From the NCBI RefSeq assembly GCF_051433165.1, contig NZ_JBHMFS010000002.1, positions 186,001-250,000 on the forward strand: 64,000 bases of DNA, read 5' to 3'. The notes under the pieces are model-generated. The model saw only the letters and a program-made list of their open reading frames with translations, ran no database searches and was not told where the DNA came from. Position numbers and translations under genes: made by a program. How positions within the stretch are numbered: position 1 is the first letter of the stretch; each line of letters opens with the position of its first letter. Shown one piece after another: positions 34,025-43,170 of the stretch. This DNA comes from Falsiroseomonas sp051433165. Lineage in GTDB: Bacteria; Pseudomonadota; Alphaproteobacteria; Acetobacterales; Acetobacteraceae.

Positions 34025-36889
34025 TTGAGCGACACGTCACCCCCGCCCGGCGACCCGAACGGGACGCAAGGCCCGCCCGAAGGGCCAAACGGGCCGCACA
34101 GCGCCGCAGGCGGCCCCAGTGAATACGCACCGATCGGACTCGAGGAGGAGATGCGCCGCTCCTACCTCGATTATGCCATGTCGGTCATCGTCTCCCGCGC
34201 CCTGCCGGATGCGCGGGACGGGCTAAAGCCCGTGCATCGCCGCATTCTGTTCAGCATGAACGAGAACGGCTTCGCGCCGGACAAGCCGCACCGGAAGTCC
34301 GCCCGCGTGGTCGGTGACGTGATGGGTAAGTACCACCCGCATGGCGACAGTTCGATCTATGACGCGCTGGTGCGGATGGCGCAGCCCTTCGCGATGCGGG
34401 TGCCGCTGATCGACGGCCAGGGCAATTTCGGCTCGATGGACGGCGATCCGGCGGCGGCCATGCGCTACACGGAAGCCCGCCTGGCCCGTTCCGCGACGGC
34501 GCTGCTGGAGGGCATCGACGAGGACACCGTCGATTTCCAGGCCAATTACGACGAATCGGCCAGCGAGCCGCGGGTGCTGCCGGCCGCCTTCCCGAACCTG
34601 CTGGTGAACGGCGCCGGCGGCATCGCCGTCGGCATGGCGACCAACATTCCGCCGCATAATCCGGGGGAGGTGATCGACGCCACCCTGGCGATGATCGCCG
34701 ACCCCGCCATCAGCCTGGAAGAGCTGATGAAGATCATGCCCGGCCCGGATTTTCCGACCGGCGGCTTGATCCTCGGCCGCTCCGGCAATCGCAGCGCCTT
34801 CGAGACGGGCCGGGGCTCCATCCCGCTGCGCGCCCGCGCGACGATCGAGGATATGCGCGGCGGCCGGTCCATGATCGTGGTCACGGAGATTCCGTACCAG
34901 GTCAACAAATCCACGCTGATCGAGAAGATCGCGGAGCTGGTGCGCGCCAAGGCGATCGAGGGCATCTCCGACCTGCGCGACGAATCGGATCGCGACGGGC
35001 TGCGGATCGTCGTCGAGCTGAAGAAGGATGCGACGCCGGAGGTGGTGCTGAACCACCTGTACCGCTTCACCCAGTTGCAGACCTCCTTCCCCGTCAATTT
35101 CGTGGCGCTGGATGAGGGCCGGCCGCGGCAGATGGCGCTGCGCGATGCGCTGATGGCCTTCATCAAGTTCCGCGAGGAGGTGATCCTCCGCCGGTCGCGC
35201 TTCCGCCTGGCCAAGGCGCGGGAACGCGGCCACCAGTTGATCGGCCTGGCCATCGCGGTGGCGAATATCGACGCCGTCATCGCGCTGATCCGCGCCGCGC
35301 CGGATGCGGCGACGGCGCGCGCGCAGTTGATGGCGCGGGACTGGCCGGCGGCCGATGTGGCGCCGCTGCTCGCCCTGGTCGATGACGAGCGCAACACGCT
35401 GGCCGATGACGGCACGGTGCGGCTGACCGAGGACCAGGCCCGCGGCATCCTGGAGCTGCGCCTGCAGCGCCTGACCGGGCTGGAGCGGGAGAAGATCAAC
35501 GCCGAGCTGAACGACGTGGCCGGCACCATCACCTACCTGCTCGACATCCTGTCCTCCCGCCCCCGGCGGCTGGAGCTGATGGGGCAGGAGCTGGTGGCGG
35601 TGCGTGCGCTGATCGCCGTGCCGCGGATGACCGAGATCCTCGATGGCGTCGCAGACCAGGACGATGAGAGCCTGATCGAGCCGGGCACCATGGTGGTGAC
35701 GCTGACGCGCGATGGCTACGTCAAGCGCACCGGCCTCGACGTGTTCCGCAGCCAGCATCGCGGCGGCCGTGGCCGCAGCGGGGCGGCGACGCGGGAGGAT
35801 GACATCGTCCTCCGCAGCTTCGTCGCGCACACCCATCAATGGGTGCTGTTCTTCACCTCCCGCGGCATCGCCTTCCGGGAGAAGATCTGGCAGTTGCCGG
35901 AAGGCGGCGCGACCGGTCGCGGCCGCAGCCTGCGCCAGGTGCTGCAATTGCAGGATGGCGAGCAGGTGACTGCGGTGCTGCCGCTGCCGCAGGATGAATC
36001 GCTGTGGGAGAACCTGCACCTGGTCTTCGCCACCGCGCAGGGCAATGTCCGCCGCAACAAGCTGTCCGACTTCAAGAATGTCCGTGCCGTTGGCCTGATC
36101 GCGATGAAGCTGGATGAGGGCGACAGCCTGATCGGCGTTGCCACCTGCCGCGAGGGTGACGACGTGATGCTGGCGACCCGCAATGGCCGCTGCATCCGCT
36201 TCCAAGCGGAGACGGATACGCTGCGCGTCTTTGCAGGCCGCGATTCCAGCGGCGTGCGCGGCATCCGCCTGCTGAATGGCGATACGGTGATCTCGCTTGC
36301 GGTACTGCGCCATGTGGAGGGCACGCCGGCCGAGTTCCGGGCCTATCTGCGCGCGGCCGCCCAGCGGCGCCGCCAGAATGGCGAGGCGGATGCGGAAGCG
36401 GAGAACGAGTCCGTCGCGGCGGATGAGGCCGAGGAGGGCGTCGAGGTCGTCACCCTGACGCCGGAGCGTGAGGCAGAGCTCGCCGAGGCCGAGCAGTTCA
36501 TCCTGGCGGTCACGGAAAAGGGCTTCGGCAAGCGCAGCTCGGCCTTTGAATACCGCCTCGCCGGTCGTGGCGGGCAGGGCATCCGCGCCATCGGCTTCGA
36601 TCCCAAGTGGCGCACGGGGCGGGAGGTGGTGGCCACCTTCACCGTGCAGACGGGCGATGACCTGCTGCTGGTGACGGATGGCGGCAAGCTGATCCGCACC
36701 CCGGCCGACCAGGTCCGCATCACCGGCCGCAGCGCCATGGGCGTGCGAATCGCGCGGCCGGATGCGGAGGAGCGGGTGACGTCCTGCTTCCCCGTGGTGG
36801 ATGACGAGGCGCCGGCACAGGCCGGCGTGGATGGAGCCGCCGCCGAGACCGGCGCGGTCGGCATGACGGAGCCCGGCAGTGACGTCTGA
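34025..36889 (+). CDS. gyrA: DNA gyrase subunit A
   Basis: This is a 954-residue GyrA. The catalytic tyrosine is Tyr148 in AAAMRYTEAR. The quinolone-resistance region reads HGDSSIYDAL, with Ser109 and Asp113 equivalent to E. coli Ser83 and Asp87, i.e. the susceptible residues. The GyrA box is QHRGGRGR, a variant of QRRGGKG, and a six-bladed C-terminal wrapping domain is present. An acidic insert of about 40 residues (EADAEAENES...) lies in the C-terminal domain. The TTG start at 34025 has a GAGG Shine-Dalgarno. The gene overlaps coaD by 11 bases. Confidence 0.96.
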   Translation: MSDTSPPPGDPNGTQGPPEGPNGPHSAAGGPSEYAPIGLEEEMRRSYLDYAMSVIVSRALPDARDGLKPVHRRILFSMNENGFAPDKPHRKSARVVGDVMGKYHPHGDSSIYDALVRMAQPFAMRVPLIDGQGNFGSMDGDPAAAMRYTEARLARSATALLEGIDEDTVDFQANYDESASEPRVLPAAFPNLLVNGAGGIAVGMATNIPPHNPGEVIDATLAMIADPAISLEELMKIMPGPDFPTGGLILGRSGNRSAFETGRGSIPLRARATIEDMRGGRSMIVVTEIPYQVNKSTLIEKIAELVRAKAIEGISDLRDESDRDGLRIVVELKKDATPEVVLNHLYRFTQLQTSFPVNFVALDEGRPRQMALRDALMAFIKFREEVILRRSRFRLAKARERGHQLIGLAIAVANIDAVIALIRAAPDAATARAQLMARDWPAADVAPLLALVDDERNTLADDGTVRLTEDQARGILELRLQRLTGLEREKINAELNDVAGTITYLLDILSSRPRRLELMGQELVAVRALIAVPRMTEILDGVADQDDESLIEPGTMVVTLTRDGYVKRTGLDVFRSQHRGGRGRSGAATREDDIVLRSFVAHTHQWVLFFTSRGIAFREKIWQLPEGGATGRGRSLRQVLQLQDGEQVTAVLPLPQDESLWENLHLVFATAQGNVRRNKLSDFKNVRAVGLIAMKLDEGDSLIGVATCREGDDVMLATRNGRCIRFQAETDTLRVFAGRDSSGVRGIRLLNGDTVISLAVLRHVEGTPAEFRAYLRAAAQRRRQNGEADAEAENESVAADEAEEGVEVVTLTPEREAELAEAEQFILAVTEKGFGKRSSAFEYRLAGRGGQGIRAIGFDPKWRTGREVVATFTVQTGDDLLLVTDGGKLIRTPADQVRITGRSAMGVRIARPDAEERVTSCFPVVDDEAPAQAGVDGAAAETGAVGMTEPGSDV

Positions 36890-37403
36890 GAAACGCATCG
36901 GCGTCTATCCCGGCACCTTCGACCCGGTGACCAACGGCCATCTGGACGTCATCGCCCGCGCCGCGCGGTTGGTGGATCGGCTGGTGGTCGGCGTCGCCAT
37001 CAATTCCGGCAAGGGCCCGCTGTTTTCGCTCGATGAGCGGGTCGAACTGGTGAAGGCGGAGACCGACACCATCTCCGCGCAGGCGGGGTCGGAGATCATC
37101 GTGGTGCCCTTCACCGGGCTGCTGGTGGAATTCGCCCGCCAGTCCCAGGCGCGGATGATCATCCGCGGCCTGCGGGCCGTGTCCGACTTCGACTATGAGT
37201 TCCAGATGGCCGGCATGAATCACCGCCTGGCACCGGATGTGGAAACCGTGTTCCTGATGGCGAGCGAAACGAACCAGTTCATCTCCTCGCGCTTTGTGAA
37301 GGAGGTCGCGACCCTGGGTGGCGACGTCACCTCCTTCGTCCCGAAGCTGACGCTGGAGCGCACGCTGGTGCGCGTGCGAAACCGCAAGGAAGCCGCTGAA
37401 TGA
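36879..37403 (+). CDS. coaD: phosphopantetheine adenylyltransferase
   Basis: This 174-residue nucleotidyltransferase carries out the penultimate step of coenzyme A synthesis. It has the GTFDPVTNGHLD motif (12-23), with the T/HxGH signature, and ISSRFVKEVA near the C-terminus. GTG 36879 overlaps the gyrA end by 11 bases, and its stop overlaps the next start as ATGA. gyrA-coaD-peptidylprolyl isomerase is a common alphaproteobacterial order. Confidence 0.95.
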   Translation: MTSEKRIGVYPGTFDPVTNGHLDVIARAARLVDRLVVGVAINSGKGPLFSLDERVELVKAETDTISAQAGSEIIVVPFTGLLVEFARQSQARMIIRGLRAVSDFDYEFQMAGMNHRLAPDVETVFLMASETNQFISSRFVKEVATLGGDVTSFVPKLTLERTLVRVRNRKEAAE

Positions 37404-37993
37404 CCGTTCCAACCCTGCTCCGTCGCAGCCTGCTGGGTGCTGGCCTGGCCGCGCCGATTCTGGCCGTGCGCCCGGTTTTTGCCCAGACTCAGACCGCGCC
37501 CCAGACGGACCCCGAGAACACGCTATTCCTGGAACTGAAGGATGGCCGCGTCACCATCCAGCTTCTGCCGGAGCTCGCGCCGCGCCATGTCGAGCGGATC
37601 AAGCTGCTGACCCGCCGCGGATTCTACGACAACACGCCCTTCCATCGCGTGATCGAGGGTTTCATGGCGCAGGGTGGCGACCCCACCGGCACCGGCACCG
37701 GCGGGTCCGACCTGCCGAACCTGCCGGCGGAATTCACGCCGCCCGGCCGTGCCCGCTTCCTGCGCGGCACCTGTGGCATGGCGCGTACCAGCGCGCCGAA
37801 CACCGCCAACAGCCAGTTCTTCATCATGTTCGCGCCGGCGCCCAACCTGGACGGCCAATACACCATCTGGGGCCGCGTCGTGGCGGGGATGGAGGCGGTG
37901 GACAAGATCAAGCGCGGGCAGGGGCCCTCCGGCATGGTGCCGCAGCCGCCTGACCGCATCCGCGCCATGCGCGTCGCCGCCGACGCGCGCTGA
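37400..37993 (+). CDS. periplasmic cyclophilin-type peptidylprolyl isomerase
   Basis: This is a 197-residue cyclophilin with a signal peptide (LLRRSLLGAGLAAPILAVRP, cut near FAQ). The catalytic core has FHRVIEGFMAQGGDPTGTG, ANSQFFIMFAP and LDGQYTIWGRV. It assists folding of exported proteins. It is coupled to coaD by ATGA. A close paralogue without signal peptide follows 41 bp later. Confidence 0.94.
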   Translation: MTVPTLLRRSLLGAGLAAPILAVRPVFAQTQTAPQTDPENTLFLELKDGRVTIQLLPELAPRHVERIKLLTRRGFYDNTPFHRVIEGFMAQGGDPTGTGTGGSDLPNLPAEFTPPGRARFLRGTCGMARTSAPNTANSQFFIMFAPAPNLDGQYTIWGRVVAGMEAVDKIKRGQGPSGMVPQPPDRIRAMRVAADAR

Positions 37994-38034
37994 CGGGCCG
38001 GATCAAGAATGACCTCTCGGAAGGACCAAGACAG

Positions 38035-38577
<543 letters not shown>

Positions 38578-38586
38578 CACGCACCT

Positions 38587-38612
38587 TGCGCGCCCCCGTT
38601 TCGGGGCGCGCA
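38587..38612 (+). terminator. hairpin after peptidylprolyl isomerase
   Basis: A perfect 10-bp stem, TGCGCGCCCC (38587-38596) / GGGGCGCGCA (38603-38612), encloses CGTTTC. It ends 6 bases before the tRNA gene. A T-run is absent on the plus strand. Confidence 0.7.
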
Positions 38613-38618
38613 CCCCCC

Positions 38619-38694
38619 GAGCCCGTAGCTCAGCCGGTAGAGCACGTGACTTTTAATCATGGGGTCGTGGGTTCGAGTCCCACCGGGCTCACCA
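38619..38694 (+). tRNA. tRNA-Lys (anticodon TTT)
   Basis: This 76-nt cloverleaf has acceptor stem GAGCCCG / CGGGCTC and a D-loop with AGCCGGTAGAGC. The anticodon loop CTTTTAA has anticodon TTT, and the T-arm contains GTTCGAGTCC. The 3' ACCA, including CCA, is encoded. It is isolated between the isomerase operon and the hydrolase gene. Confidence 0.96.
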
Positions 38695-38840
38695 GACATG
38701 CCGCCGCTTCCAGGAACCCAGCTTGGCGCTGGCGGCCCTCCTGGCGCCAGGCGGCGATCGCCGCGGGCATCGCCCTGCTGGCCAGTCAGTCTCTCCGACG
38801 CAGCGCGCCAGCAACCGTCCGGCTTATCAGTCACTGGTGC

Positions 38841-39626
38841 ATGGTCGACGGCATCGCGATGCATGCGCTGGTTTCTGCGGAACCTGATGCTGGGCGCATG
38901 CCGGTGGTGCTGGTTCATGGCCTCGGCATGTCGAGCCGCTACATGGCTCCGCTGGCGGCATGCCTCGCCCGCGACGTTCCGGTCTTTGCGCCCGATCTGC
39001 CGGGCTTCGGCCGCAGCAGCGACCCTCCGCGGGCACTGACGGTCCCCGGCATGGCGGCAGCGCTGGCGGGCTGGATGGATGCCATGCGGATCGGACGGGC
39101 CACGCTGGTCGGCAATTCGCTCGGCTGCGAGGTACTGGTCGAACTCGGCCTGCAGCGCCCGGATCTCGTGGAAAGGCTGGTCCTGCAAGGGCCGACACCG
39201 GATCCGGAACACGCCTCGCCGCTGCGGCAGATCTCCCTGTTCCTGCTGACATCGTTGTTCGAGCGGCCATCGATCGCCCGGGTGGCCCTGGTAGACTACC
39301 TGCGCGCCGGGGTGTGGCGCTATGCCCGGACCTTTCGCCACATGACCCGCTATCGCATGGCGGCGGGCCTGCCGCAGATTGCGGTGCCGGCGCTGGTCGT
39401 GGTCGGCGCGCGGGACTACCTGGTGCCGCGCGCCTGGGCGGAGCGGATGACGCGGCTGCTGCCACAGGCGCGCCTCGTCACGGTGCCACGTGCGGCGCAT
39501 GGCATGAACTATTCGCACCCGCGGGAGATGCGGGACGCCATCCTGCCATTCCTGCGGGCGCCGCCGGGGGCTACCCGCCCGTATCGGTCTCGATCCGCCC
39601 CTGGCGCTGCAGCGCGCGGGCCGTAA
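38841..39626 (+). CDS. alpha/beta-hydrolase
   Basis: This 261-residue hydrolase has oxyanion motif VVLVHGLG, nucleophile elbow GNSLGC (Ser within GxSxG), the acid in VVVGARDYLVP and catalytic His in AAHGMN. The substrate is unknown. ATG 38841 is the first normal start in frame. However, the frame is open upstream through the tRNA and encodes a hydrophobic stretch (AAIAAGIALLA) just before, so a longer protein starting at a rare codon is possible. The last 56 bases overlap the convergent PAP2 gene. Confidence 0.8.
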   Translation: MVDGIAMHALVSAEPDAGRMPVVLVHGLGMSSRYMAPLAACLARDVPVFAPDLPGFGRSSDPPRALTVPGMAAALAGWMDAMRIGRATLVGNSLGCEVLVELGLQRPDLVERLVLQGPTPDPEHASPLRQISLFLLTSLFERPSIARVALVDYLRAGVWRYARTFRHMTRYRMAAGLPQIAVPALVVVGARDYLVPRAWAERMTRLLPQARLVTVPRAAHGMNYSHPREMRDAILPFLRAPPGATRPYRSRSAPGAAARGP

Positions 39627-40320
39627 GCCAGACCAGCAGCGCCCAGCCAGCGCCAACCGTCCAGCCGGCCAGCACATCCGTTGGCCAGTGTACGCCCAGA
39701 TAGACACGGCTGATCCCGACCAGCATCGTCAACAGCACGGCGGCACTGAGCACGAAGATCTTCACCCGCAGGTCCGGCTCCACACGTGCCAGCAGCGCGC
39801 CGAGGGTCAGGTAGACCACGGCTGCCATCATGGAGTGCCCGCTCGGGAAACTGGCCGTCGCGACGTAGGAGCCATGCGGCACCAGGTCAGGGCGCGGGCG
39901 CTCGAACACCGCCTTCAACACGGTGCTGACCAGGATGCCGCTGCCCACCGCGGCCAGAAGCAACGCGGCAGCGTGCCACAGCCGCCGCAGCGCCATGAAC
40001 ACGGTCACGGCGAGGATCAGCAGCACCAGCACGGCCACGCCGCCAAGCGCGGTGACGTCCCGGCCCATCTCCTCGAGCCATCCCGGCCCGAGCGGGTCCG
40101 CCGGATCGGCAGAGGACCGCAATGCCAGGAGCAGGGCGCGGTCGGTTTCCACCGTCTTGCCGTCAAAGACGGCATCGCTCAGCTCGATGAAGCCCCAGGT
40201 GGCGCTGGCCAGAAGCAGCAGCAGCGTGACGGTGCCAAGTTCCAGTCGCTCACCGACCGAGGACAACGAAGCGCTGAATCGGTGCCACAGATGCAGGTGG
40301 AGCGGAGCTCTGGCTGTCAT
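39571..40320 (-). CDS. PAP2-family membrane phosphatase
   Basis: This is a 249-residue polytopic protein with the three PAP2 motifs: KAVFERPRP, FPSGHSM and SRVYLGVHWPTDV. It probably dephosphorylates a lipid phosphate such as undecaprenyl or phosphatidyl phosphate on the periplasmic side. ATG 40320 has GGTGGG upstream; a longer frame to 40437 adds a non-homologous stretch. The 3' end overlaps the hydrolase gene. Confidence 0.88.
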   Translation of the reverse strand: MTARAPLHLHLWHRFSASLSSVGERLELGTVTLLLLLASATWGFIELSDAVFDGKTVETDRALLLALRSSADPADPLGPGWLEEMGRDVTALGGVAVLVLLILAVTVFMALRRLWHAAALLLAAVGSGILVSTVLKAVFERPRPDLVPHGSYVATASFPSGHSMMAAVVYLTLGALLARVEPDLRVKIFVLSAAVLLTMLVGISRVYLGVHWPTDVLAGWTVGAGWALLVWLTARALQRQGRIETDTGG

Positions 40321-40443
40321 GCGTCCCACCAAGCGCAACACGACGCCGGCGGCGAAGGCTGCGGGCCGCCGGCTGGCGCAGAAGATAGCTGGCCGCGACC
40401 CGGGTGGTTGTGCCCAAGTCACGGCCAGCGAAGACAAGTTCCG

Positions 40444-40617
40444 CTAAGTGACCTTCTTGTAAACCGTGAGTCCCAGGACAAACAGGATCACGGCGATGAT
40501 GATCGCCAGCCAGAACAGAATCTTGGCGATTTCGATGAACGCGCCGCCGAGGCCGCCGAAGCCCAGCACCGCCAGCACGAGTCCCACGACGGCAAGTATG
40601 ATGGCCCATTTGATCAT
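40444..40617 (-). CDS. DUF1328 small membrane protein
   Basis: This is a 57-residue protein of two transmembrane helices, rich in Gly/Ile/Ala (MIKWAIILAVVGLVLAVLGF then AKILFWLAIIIAVILFVLGL). It matches the DUF1328/YtjA family. ATG 40617 is chosen because AAGGA lies 8 bases upstream; a GTG at 40632 is the alternative. The function is unknown, and related genes are often stress-induced. Confidence 0.9.
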   Translation of the reverse strand: MIKWAIILAVVGLVLAVLGFGGLGGAFIEIAKILFWLAIIIAVILFVLGLTVYKKVT

Positions 40618-40703
40618 CGGAGTTTCCTTCACGTGACAGGAAGCAACAGAACGACTGATGCGCGCTGAAGTTCAGCCACAATCGTTCAGCCAATTCCGGA
40701 AAT

Positions 40704-41258
40704 TCAACGGGGTGCCCCCGCCAGGTTGTTCGGGTCCAGCCCCATGGCGGAGGCGGTTACTGGCGTAAGCTGCCCCGTGACCTGCAGCGACCGGCTCTGC
40801 TGGAAGCGCTCGATCGCCGTCTGCGTTGCGGGGCCCCAGATGCCGTCGACGCCGCCCTCGTAGAAGCCCAGCGATCGCAGCCGGGTCTGCACGTTCCGCA
40901 CAACCTGCTCGCTCAGCACCTCGGTCGTGGCGGGAGGTGCTGAATGGGCTGGGAGCAGTTCCGCCGGGTTCACACCCAGTGTGGCGGCGGTGGCGGGGTT
41001 CATCTCACCTGTCGCCTGCAGGCCGCGCCCCTGCTGGAAGGTCTCGAGCGCGGTGCGGCTGGCCGGACCCCAGATGCCGTCCGCCGCGCCAGTATAGGCG
41101 CCGGCACGCCGCAGCGCCTCCTGCACCTTGACGACCGCGTCGCGTTCCAGCGGTTGGGCGTAGGTGAGGGGCTGGGCGGGCTGCGCGAGGCTATGGGCCG
41201 GCGTCAGCGCAAGCTGCGTGCCGAGCGCCAGGCTGAATGCAAGTCCGGAGAGCTTCAT
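40704..41258 (-). CDS. exported protein with two peptidoglycan-binding domains
   Basis: This is a 184-residue protein with a signal peptide (MKLSGLAFSLALGTQLALTPAHSLA) and two PG_binding_1 repeats at about 37-92 and 116-174. Each repeat contains DGIWGPA(S/T) followed by T(A)xxxFQQxRxLQ. There is no catalytic domain. It probably anchors to peptidoglycan or acts as an accessory to a cell-wall hydrolase. Confidence 0.88.
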   Translation of the reverse strand: MKLSGLAFSLALGTQLALTPAHSLAQPAQPLTYAQPLERDAVVKVQEALRRAGAYTGAADGIWGPASRTALETFQQGRGLQATGEMNPATAATLGVNPAELLPAHSAPPATTEVLSEQVVRNVQTRLRSLGFYEGGVDGIWGPATQTAIERFQQSRSLQVTGQLTPVTASAMGLDPNNLAGAPR

Positions 41259-41328
41259 GGCGGTCGCCCCAATTGTTCCGCGGCATGAACACCGCGGAAC
41301 GCCAGGGGTTCACCGCCAGGGGCGGGGA

Positions 41329-41841
41329 TCAGGCGACCGGCTGCACTTCCGTGTAGGGCAGGCGCTTGACCCGATCCATGTTCACACCCTCGATCCGCAG
41401 CAGCCGGGTGGGGCCGTCGCGGCGCGGTGCGTGCAGCACGCCCGGCTCATACAGATGCGCGTCACCCGGGCGCAGCGTGTAGTCGCGGGTGCGGACCGCC
41501 TTGCCGGATTTCAGGCCATCCGGCCGCGCCAAGCAGTCGAAGTCGCTCATCACCGTCTCACCGGCCGCCTGGCCGTAGATCGCCCAGGACGGGCCGTGGT
41601 CATGCGGGCCGCTGGATTTGGCGTCGGTGTAGGCATGTGCGAGGACGGTGAAGCCGAGCTCCGGGTCCTCATACAGCACGTGACGCTCCGGCGTTCCCTC
41701 CGGGATGTTGGCGGCGACGAAGCCGGAATCCTTCAGCGCCTCTCGCACCAGAGCGCAGACCTTTTCCCGCCCCGCCGGGCCAGGATGATCCGCCAGCGCG
41801 GATTTGCATTGCGCGGTGAAGTCGTTGAGCGTCAGAGCCAT
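41329..41841 (-). CDS. cupin-type protein (cysteine-dioxygenase-like)
   Basis: This 170-residue predicted beta-barrel has the metal motif GPHDHG followed by WAIYGQAAGET and a distal LRPGDAHLYEPGVLHAP histidine. It resembles the cysteine dioxygenase / predicted double-stranded beta-helix enzymes. The substrate is unknown. A RpiR regulator lies 51 bp upstream on the same strand, so that regulator may control it. Confidence 0.8.
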   Translation of the reverse strand: MALTLNDFTAQCKSALADHPGPAGREKVCALVREALKDSGFVAANIPEGTPERHVLYEDPELGFTVLAHAYTDAKSSGPHDHGPSWAIYGQAAGETVMSDFDCLARPDGLKSGKAVRTRDYTLRPGDAHLYEPGVLHAPRRDGPTRLLRIEGVNMDRVKRLPYTEVQPVA

Positions 41842-41892
41842 GTCGCGGCCTCCCTGTTGACGAGGAGAATCTTCTCCCGCCCCGCATCGCTG

Positions 41893-42711
41893 TCAATCGC
41901 CGCGTGCCGATTGCATGCGTGCCAGCCGGTCCTGCGCCGCCGGTGGGGACAGCAGTGAAACACTGACCGCCAGCGCGTCGCCCAGCAGCAGCGGCGCGAG
42001 GCGGGACAGCCGGGCCGCAAGTGGCTCCGCCACATCCGGCGCCGGGCAGGGCAGCAGCAGCGTCGCGGCGGCGGCGAGGGGCGTATCGGGCGGGGCGAGG
42101 GCAATGACCGTGGCACCCGATCCGGCCGCCAGCCTCGCCAGTGCCACCAGCGCCGCCGCACGTCCGGTGCCGCACAGGCAGATCGCCACCGCATCACCAT
42201 CCATCGTCGCCGCGGCCATGGCCTGCATCTGCGGATCGTGCCGCGCCACCACGCCGCGACACAGGCCGAACAGGCTGAAGGCAATGTCCTGCGCCAGGGC
42301 GGCCGAGGCGCCACAGCCCCAGATCTCGACCCGCGCCGCGCGCAGCAGGGCCAGCGCGGCGCGTTCGATTGCCGTGCGGTCCAGGCCGACCCGCAGCGCC
42401 GCCAGCACCGCCTCGGCTCCATCCAGCACGCCATCCGCCACGAGCGGCATCGGCATGTCGGGTGTGATCGCATGGCGGACCGGACCGGCCGCGCCCTCTC
42501 CGCGCGCCAGCGCCAGGCGGAGATCCGCGAAGCCTTTCAGGCCGAGGCTGCGGCAGAATCGGATGACGGTGGGCTCGGAGACGCCGGCACTGCGGGCCAG
42601 GCCGGCCAGATTCGCGCCCATGGCGCCATCTGGGTCCGCGGCGACCCGCTCCGCCACCTTGCGCTCGGCCGGGCTGAGCCGGTCGAGGATCTGGGCGATT
42701 CGGTCGCGCAT
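41893..42711 (-). CDS. MurR/RpiR family transcriptional regulator
   Basis: This is a 272-residue regulator with an N-terminal RpiR helix-turn-helix (about 1-77; SVAGVSEPTVIRFCRSLGLKGF-type segment) and a C-terminal SIS sugar-phosphate-binding domain (about 105-240). The ligand is probably a phosphosugar. It precedes the cupin gene in the same direction, with a 51-bp gap. No sugar catabolic genes are adjacent. Confidence 0.9.
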   Translation of the reverse strand: MRDRIAQILDRLSPAERKVAERVAADPDGAMGANLAGLARSAGVSEPTVIRFCRSLGLKGFADLRLALARGEGAAGPVRHAITPDMPMPLVADGVLDGAEAVLAALRVGLDRTAIERAALALLRAARVEIWGCGASAALAQDIAFSLFGLCRGVVARHDPQMQAMAAATMDGDAVAICLCGTGRAAALVALARLAAGSGATVIALAPPDTPLAAAATLLLPCPAPDVAEPLAARLSRLAPLLLGDALAVSVSLLSPPAAQDRLARMQSARGD

Positions 42712-42792
42712 TGGTCCTCCGCCAAAGGCTGCGCTGCTACAGCCTGGGGGCGGGGGGCGGCAAGGCTTTGGGGCCGACCCTTTGGGTCTGGT

Positions 42793-43086
42793 TCAGCCGG
42801 CGCGGGTCATCGCCTCCGCCGTCTGCTGCAGGCGCAGCGCGGCGTCGCGGGCGAGCGCGGTGTCCTCGGCCGCCTCGTGCAGCCGCTCCTTCAGCGCCTG
42901 GGCGCTGTCGCCAAGACCGTTCACGGCGCTGCCCAGCGCGGCCAGCTCGGCCCGGAACAGGCCGATCGCGTCCCGCTGCTCGGCCAGGGCGGCATCGAGG
43001 TTCCGCAGCGCCACGCGCAGGCGGCGCTCGTTGGAGTTGGGGAAGGTCACGATGTCGCCGGAGGCGAGGGTGTCGGTTTCAAGCAT
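42793..43086 (-). CDS. small coiled-coil hypothetical protein
   Basis: This is a 97-residue protein that I do not recognise. It is Ala/Leu/Glu-rich and predicted helical, with heptad-like patterns (LRNLDAALAEQRDAIGLFRAE). A strong GGAGG Shine-Dalgarno precedes ATG 43086. The upstream AT-rich, doubly palindromic block is unlike the surrounding sequence and may contain its promoter. Confidence 0.65.
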   Translation of the reverse strand: MLETDTLASGDIVTFPNSNERRLRVALRNLDAALAEQRDAIGLFRAELAALGSAVNGLGDSAQALKERLHEAAEDTALARDAALRLQQTAEAMTRAG

Positions 43087-43133
43087 GGAGTGCCTCCGGT
43101 CCGCGAAAGTGTTGACGGGAGCTTAACAAGTCC

Positions 43134-43170
43134 ATTTCTTGAGACAAGAGAAATAATTCGTTAACGAATT
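43134..43170. promoter_or_regulatory. AT-rich double palindrome
   Basis: AATTCGTTAACGAATT (43155-43170) is a perfect 16-bp palindrome. Beside it, ATTTCTTG-AGA-CAAGAgAAAT (43134-43154) is a near-perfect inverted repeat with one extra base. They lie between the DUF3429 stop and the small coiled-coil gene and are candidate operators. The DNA is markedly AT-rich for this window. Confidence 0.6.

Noticed and set aside
34223..36898. Long open frame antisense to gyrA
   Set aside because: Antisense frames of this kind are routine in high-GC DNA. It has no family resemblance and gyrA is certain.
38619..38694. tRNA-Lys as an island attachment site
   Set aside because: No duplicate of the tRNA 3' end, no integrase and no composition change were seen beside it.
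38586..38840. Alpha/beta-hydrolase start at 38586
   Set aside because: It would translate through the tRNA-Lys gene and the hairpin; the supported start is downstream.
43155..43170. CtrA binding site (TTAA-N7-TTAA)
   Set aside because: Only one TTAA core lies in the palindrome, and no second one is at the required spacing.
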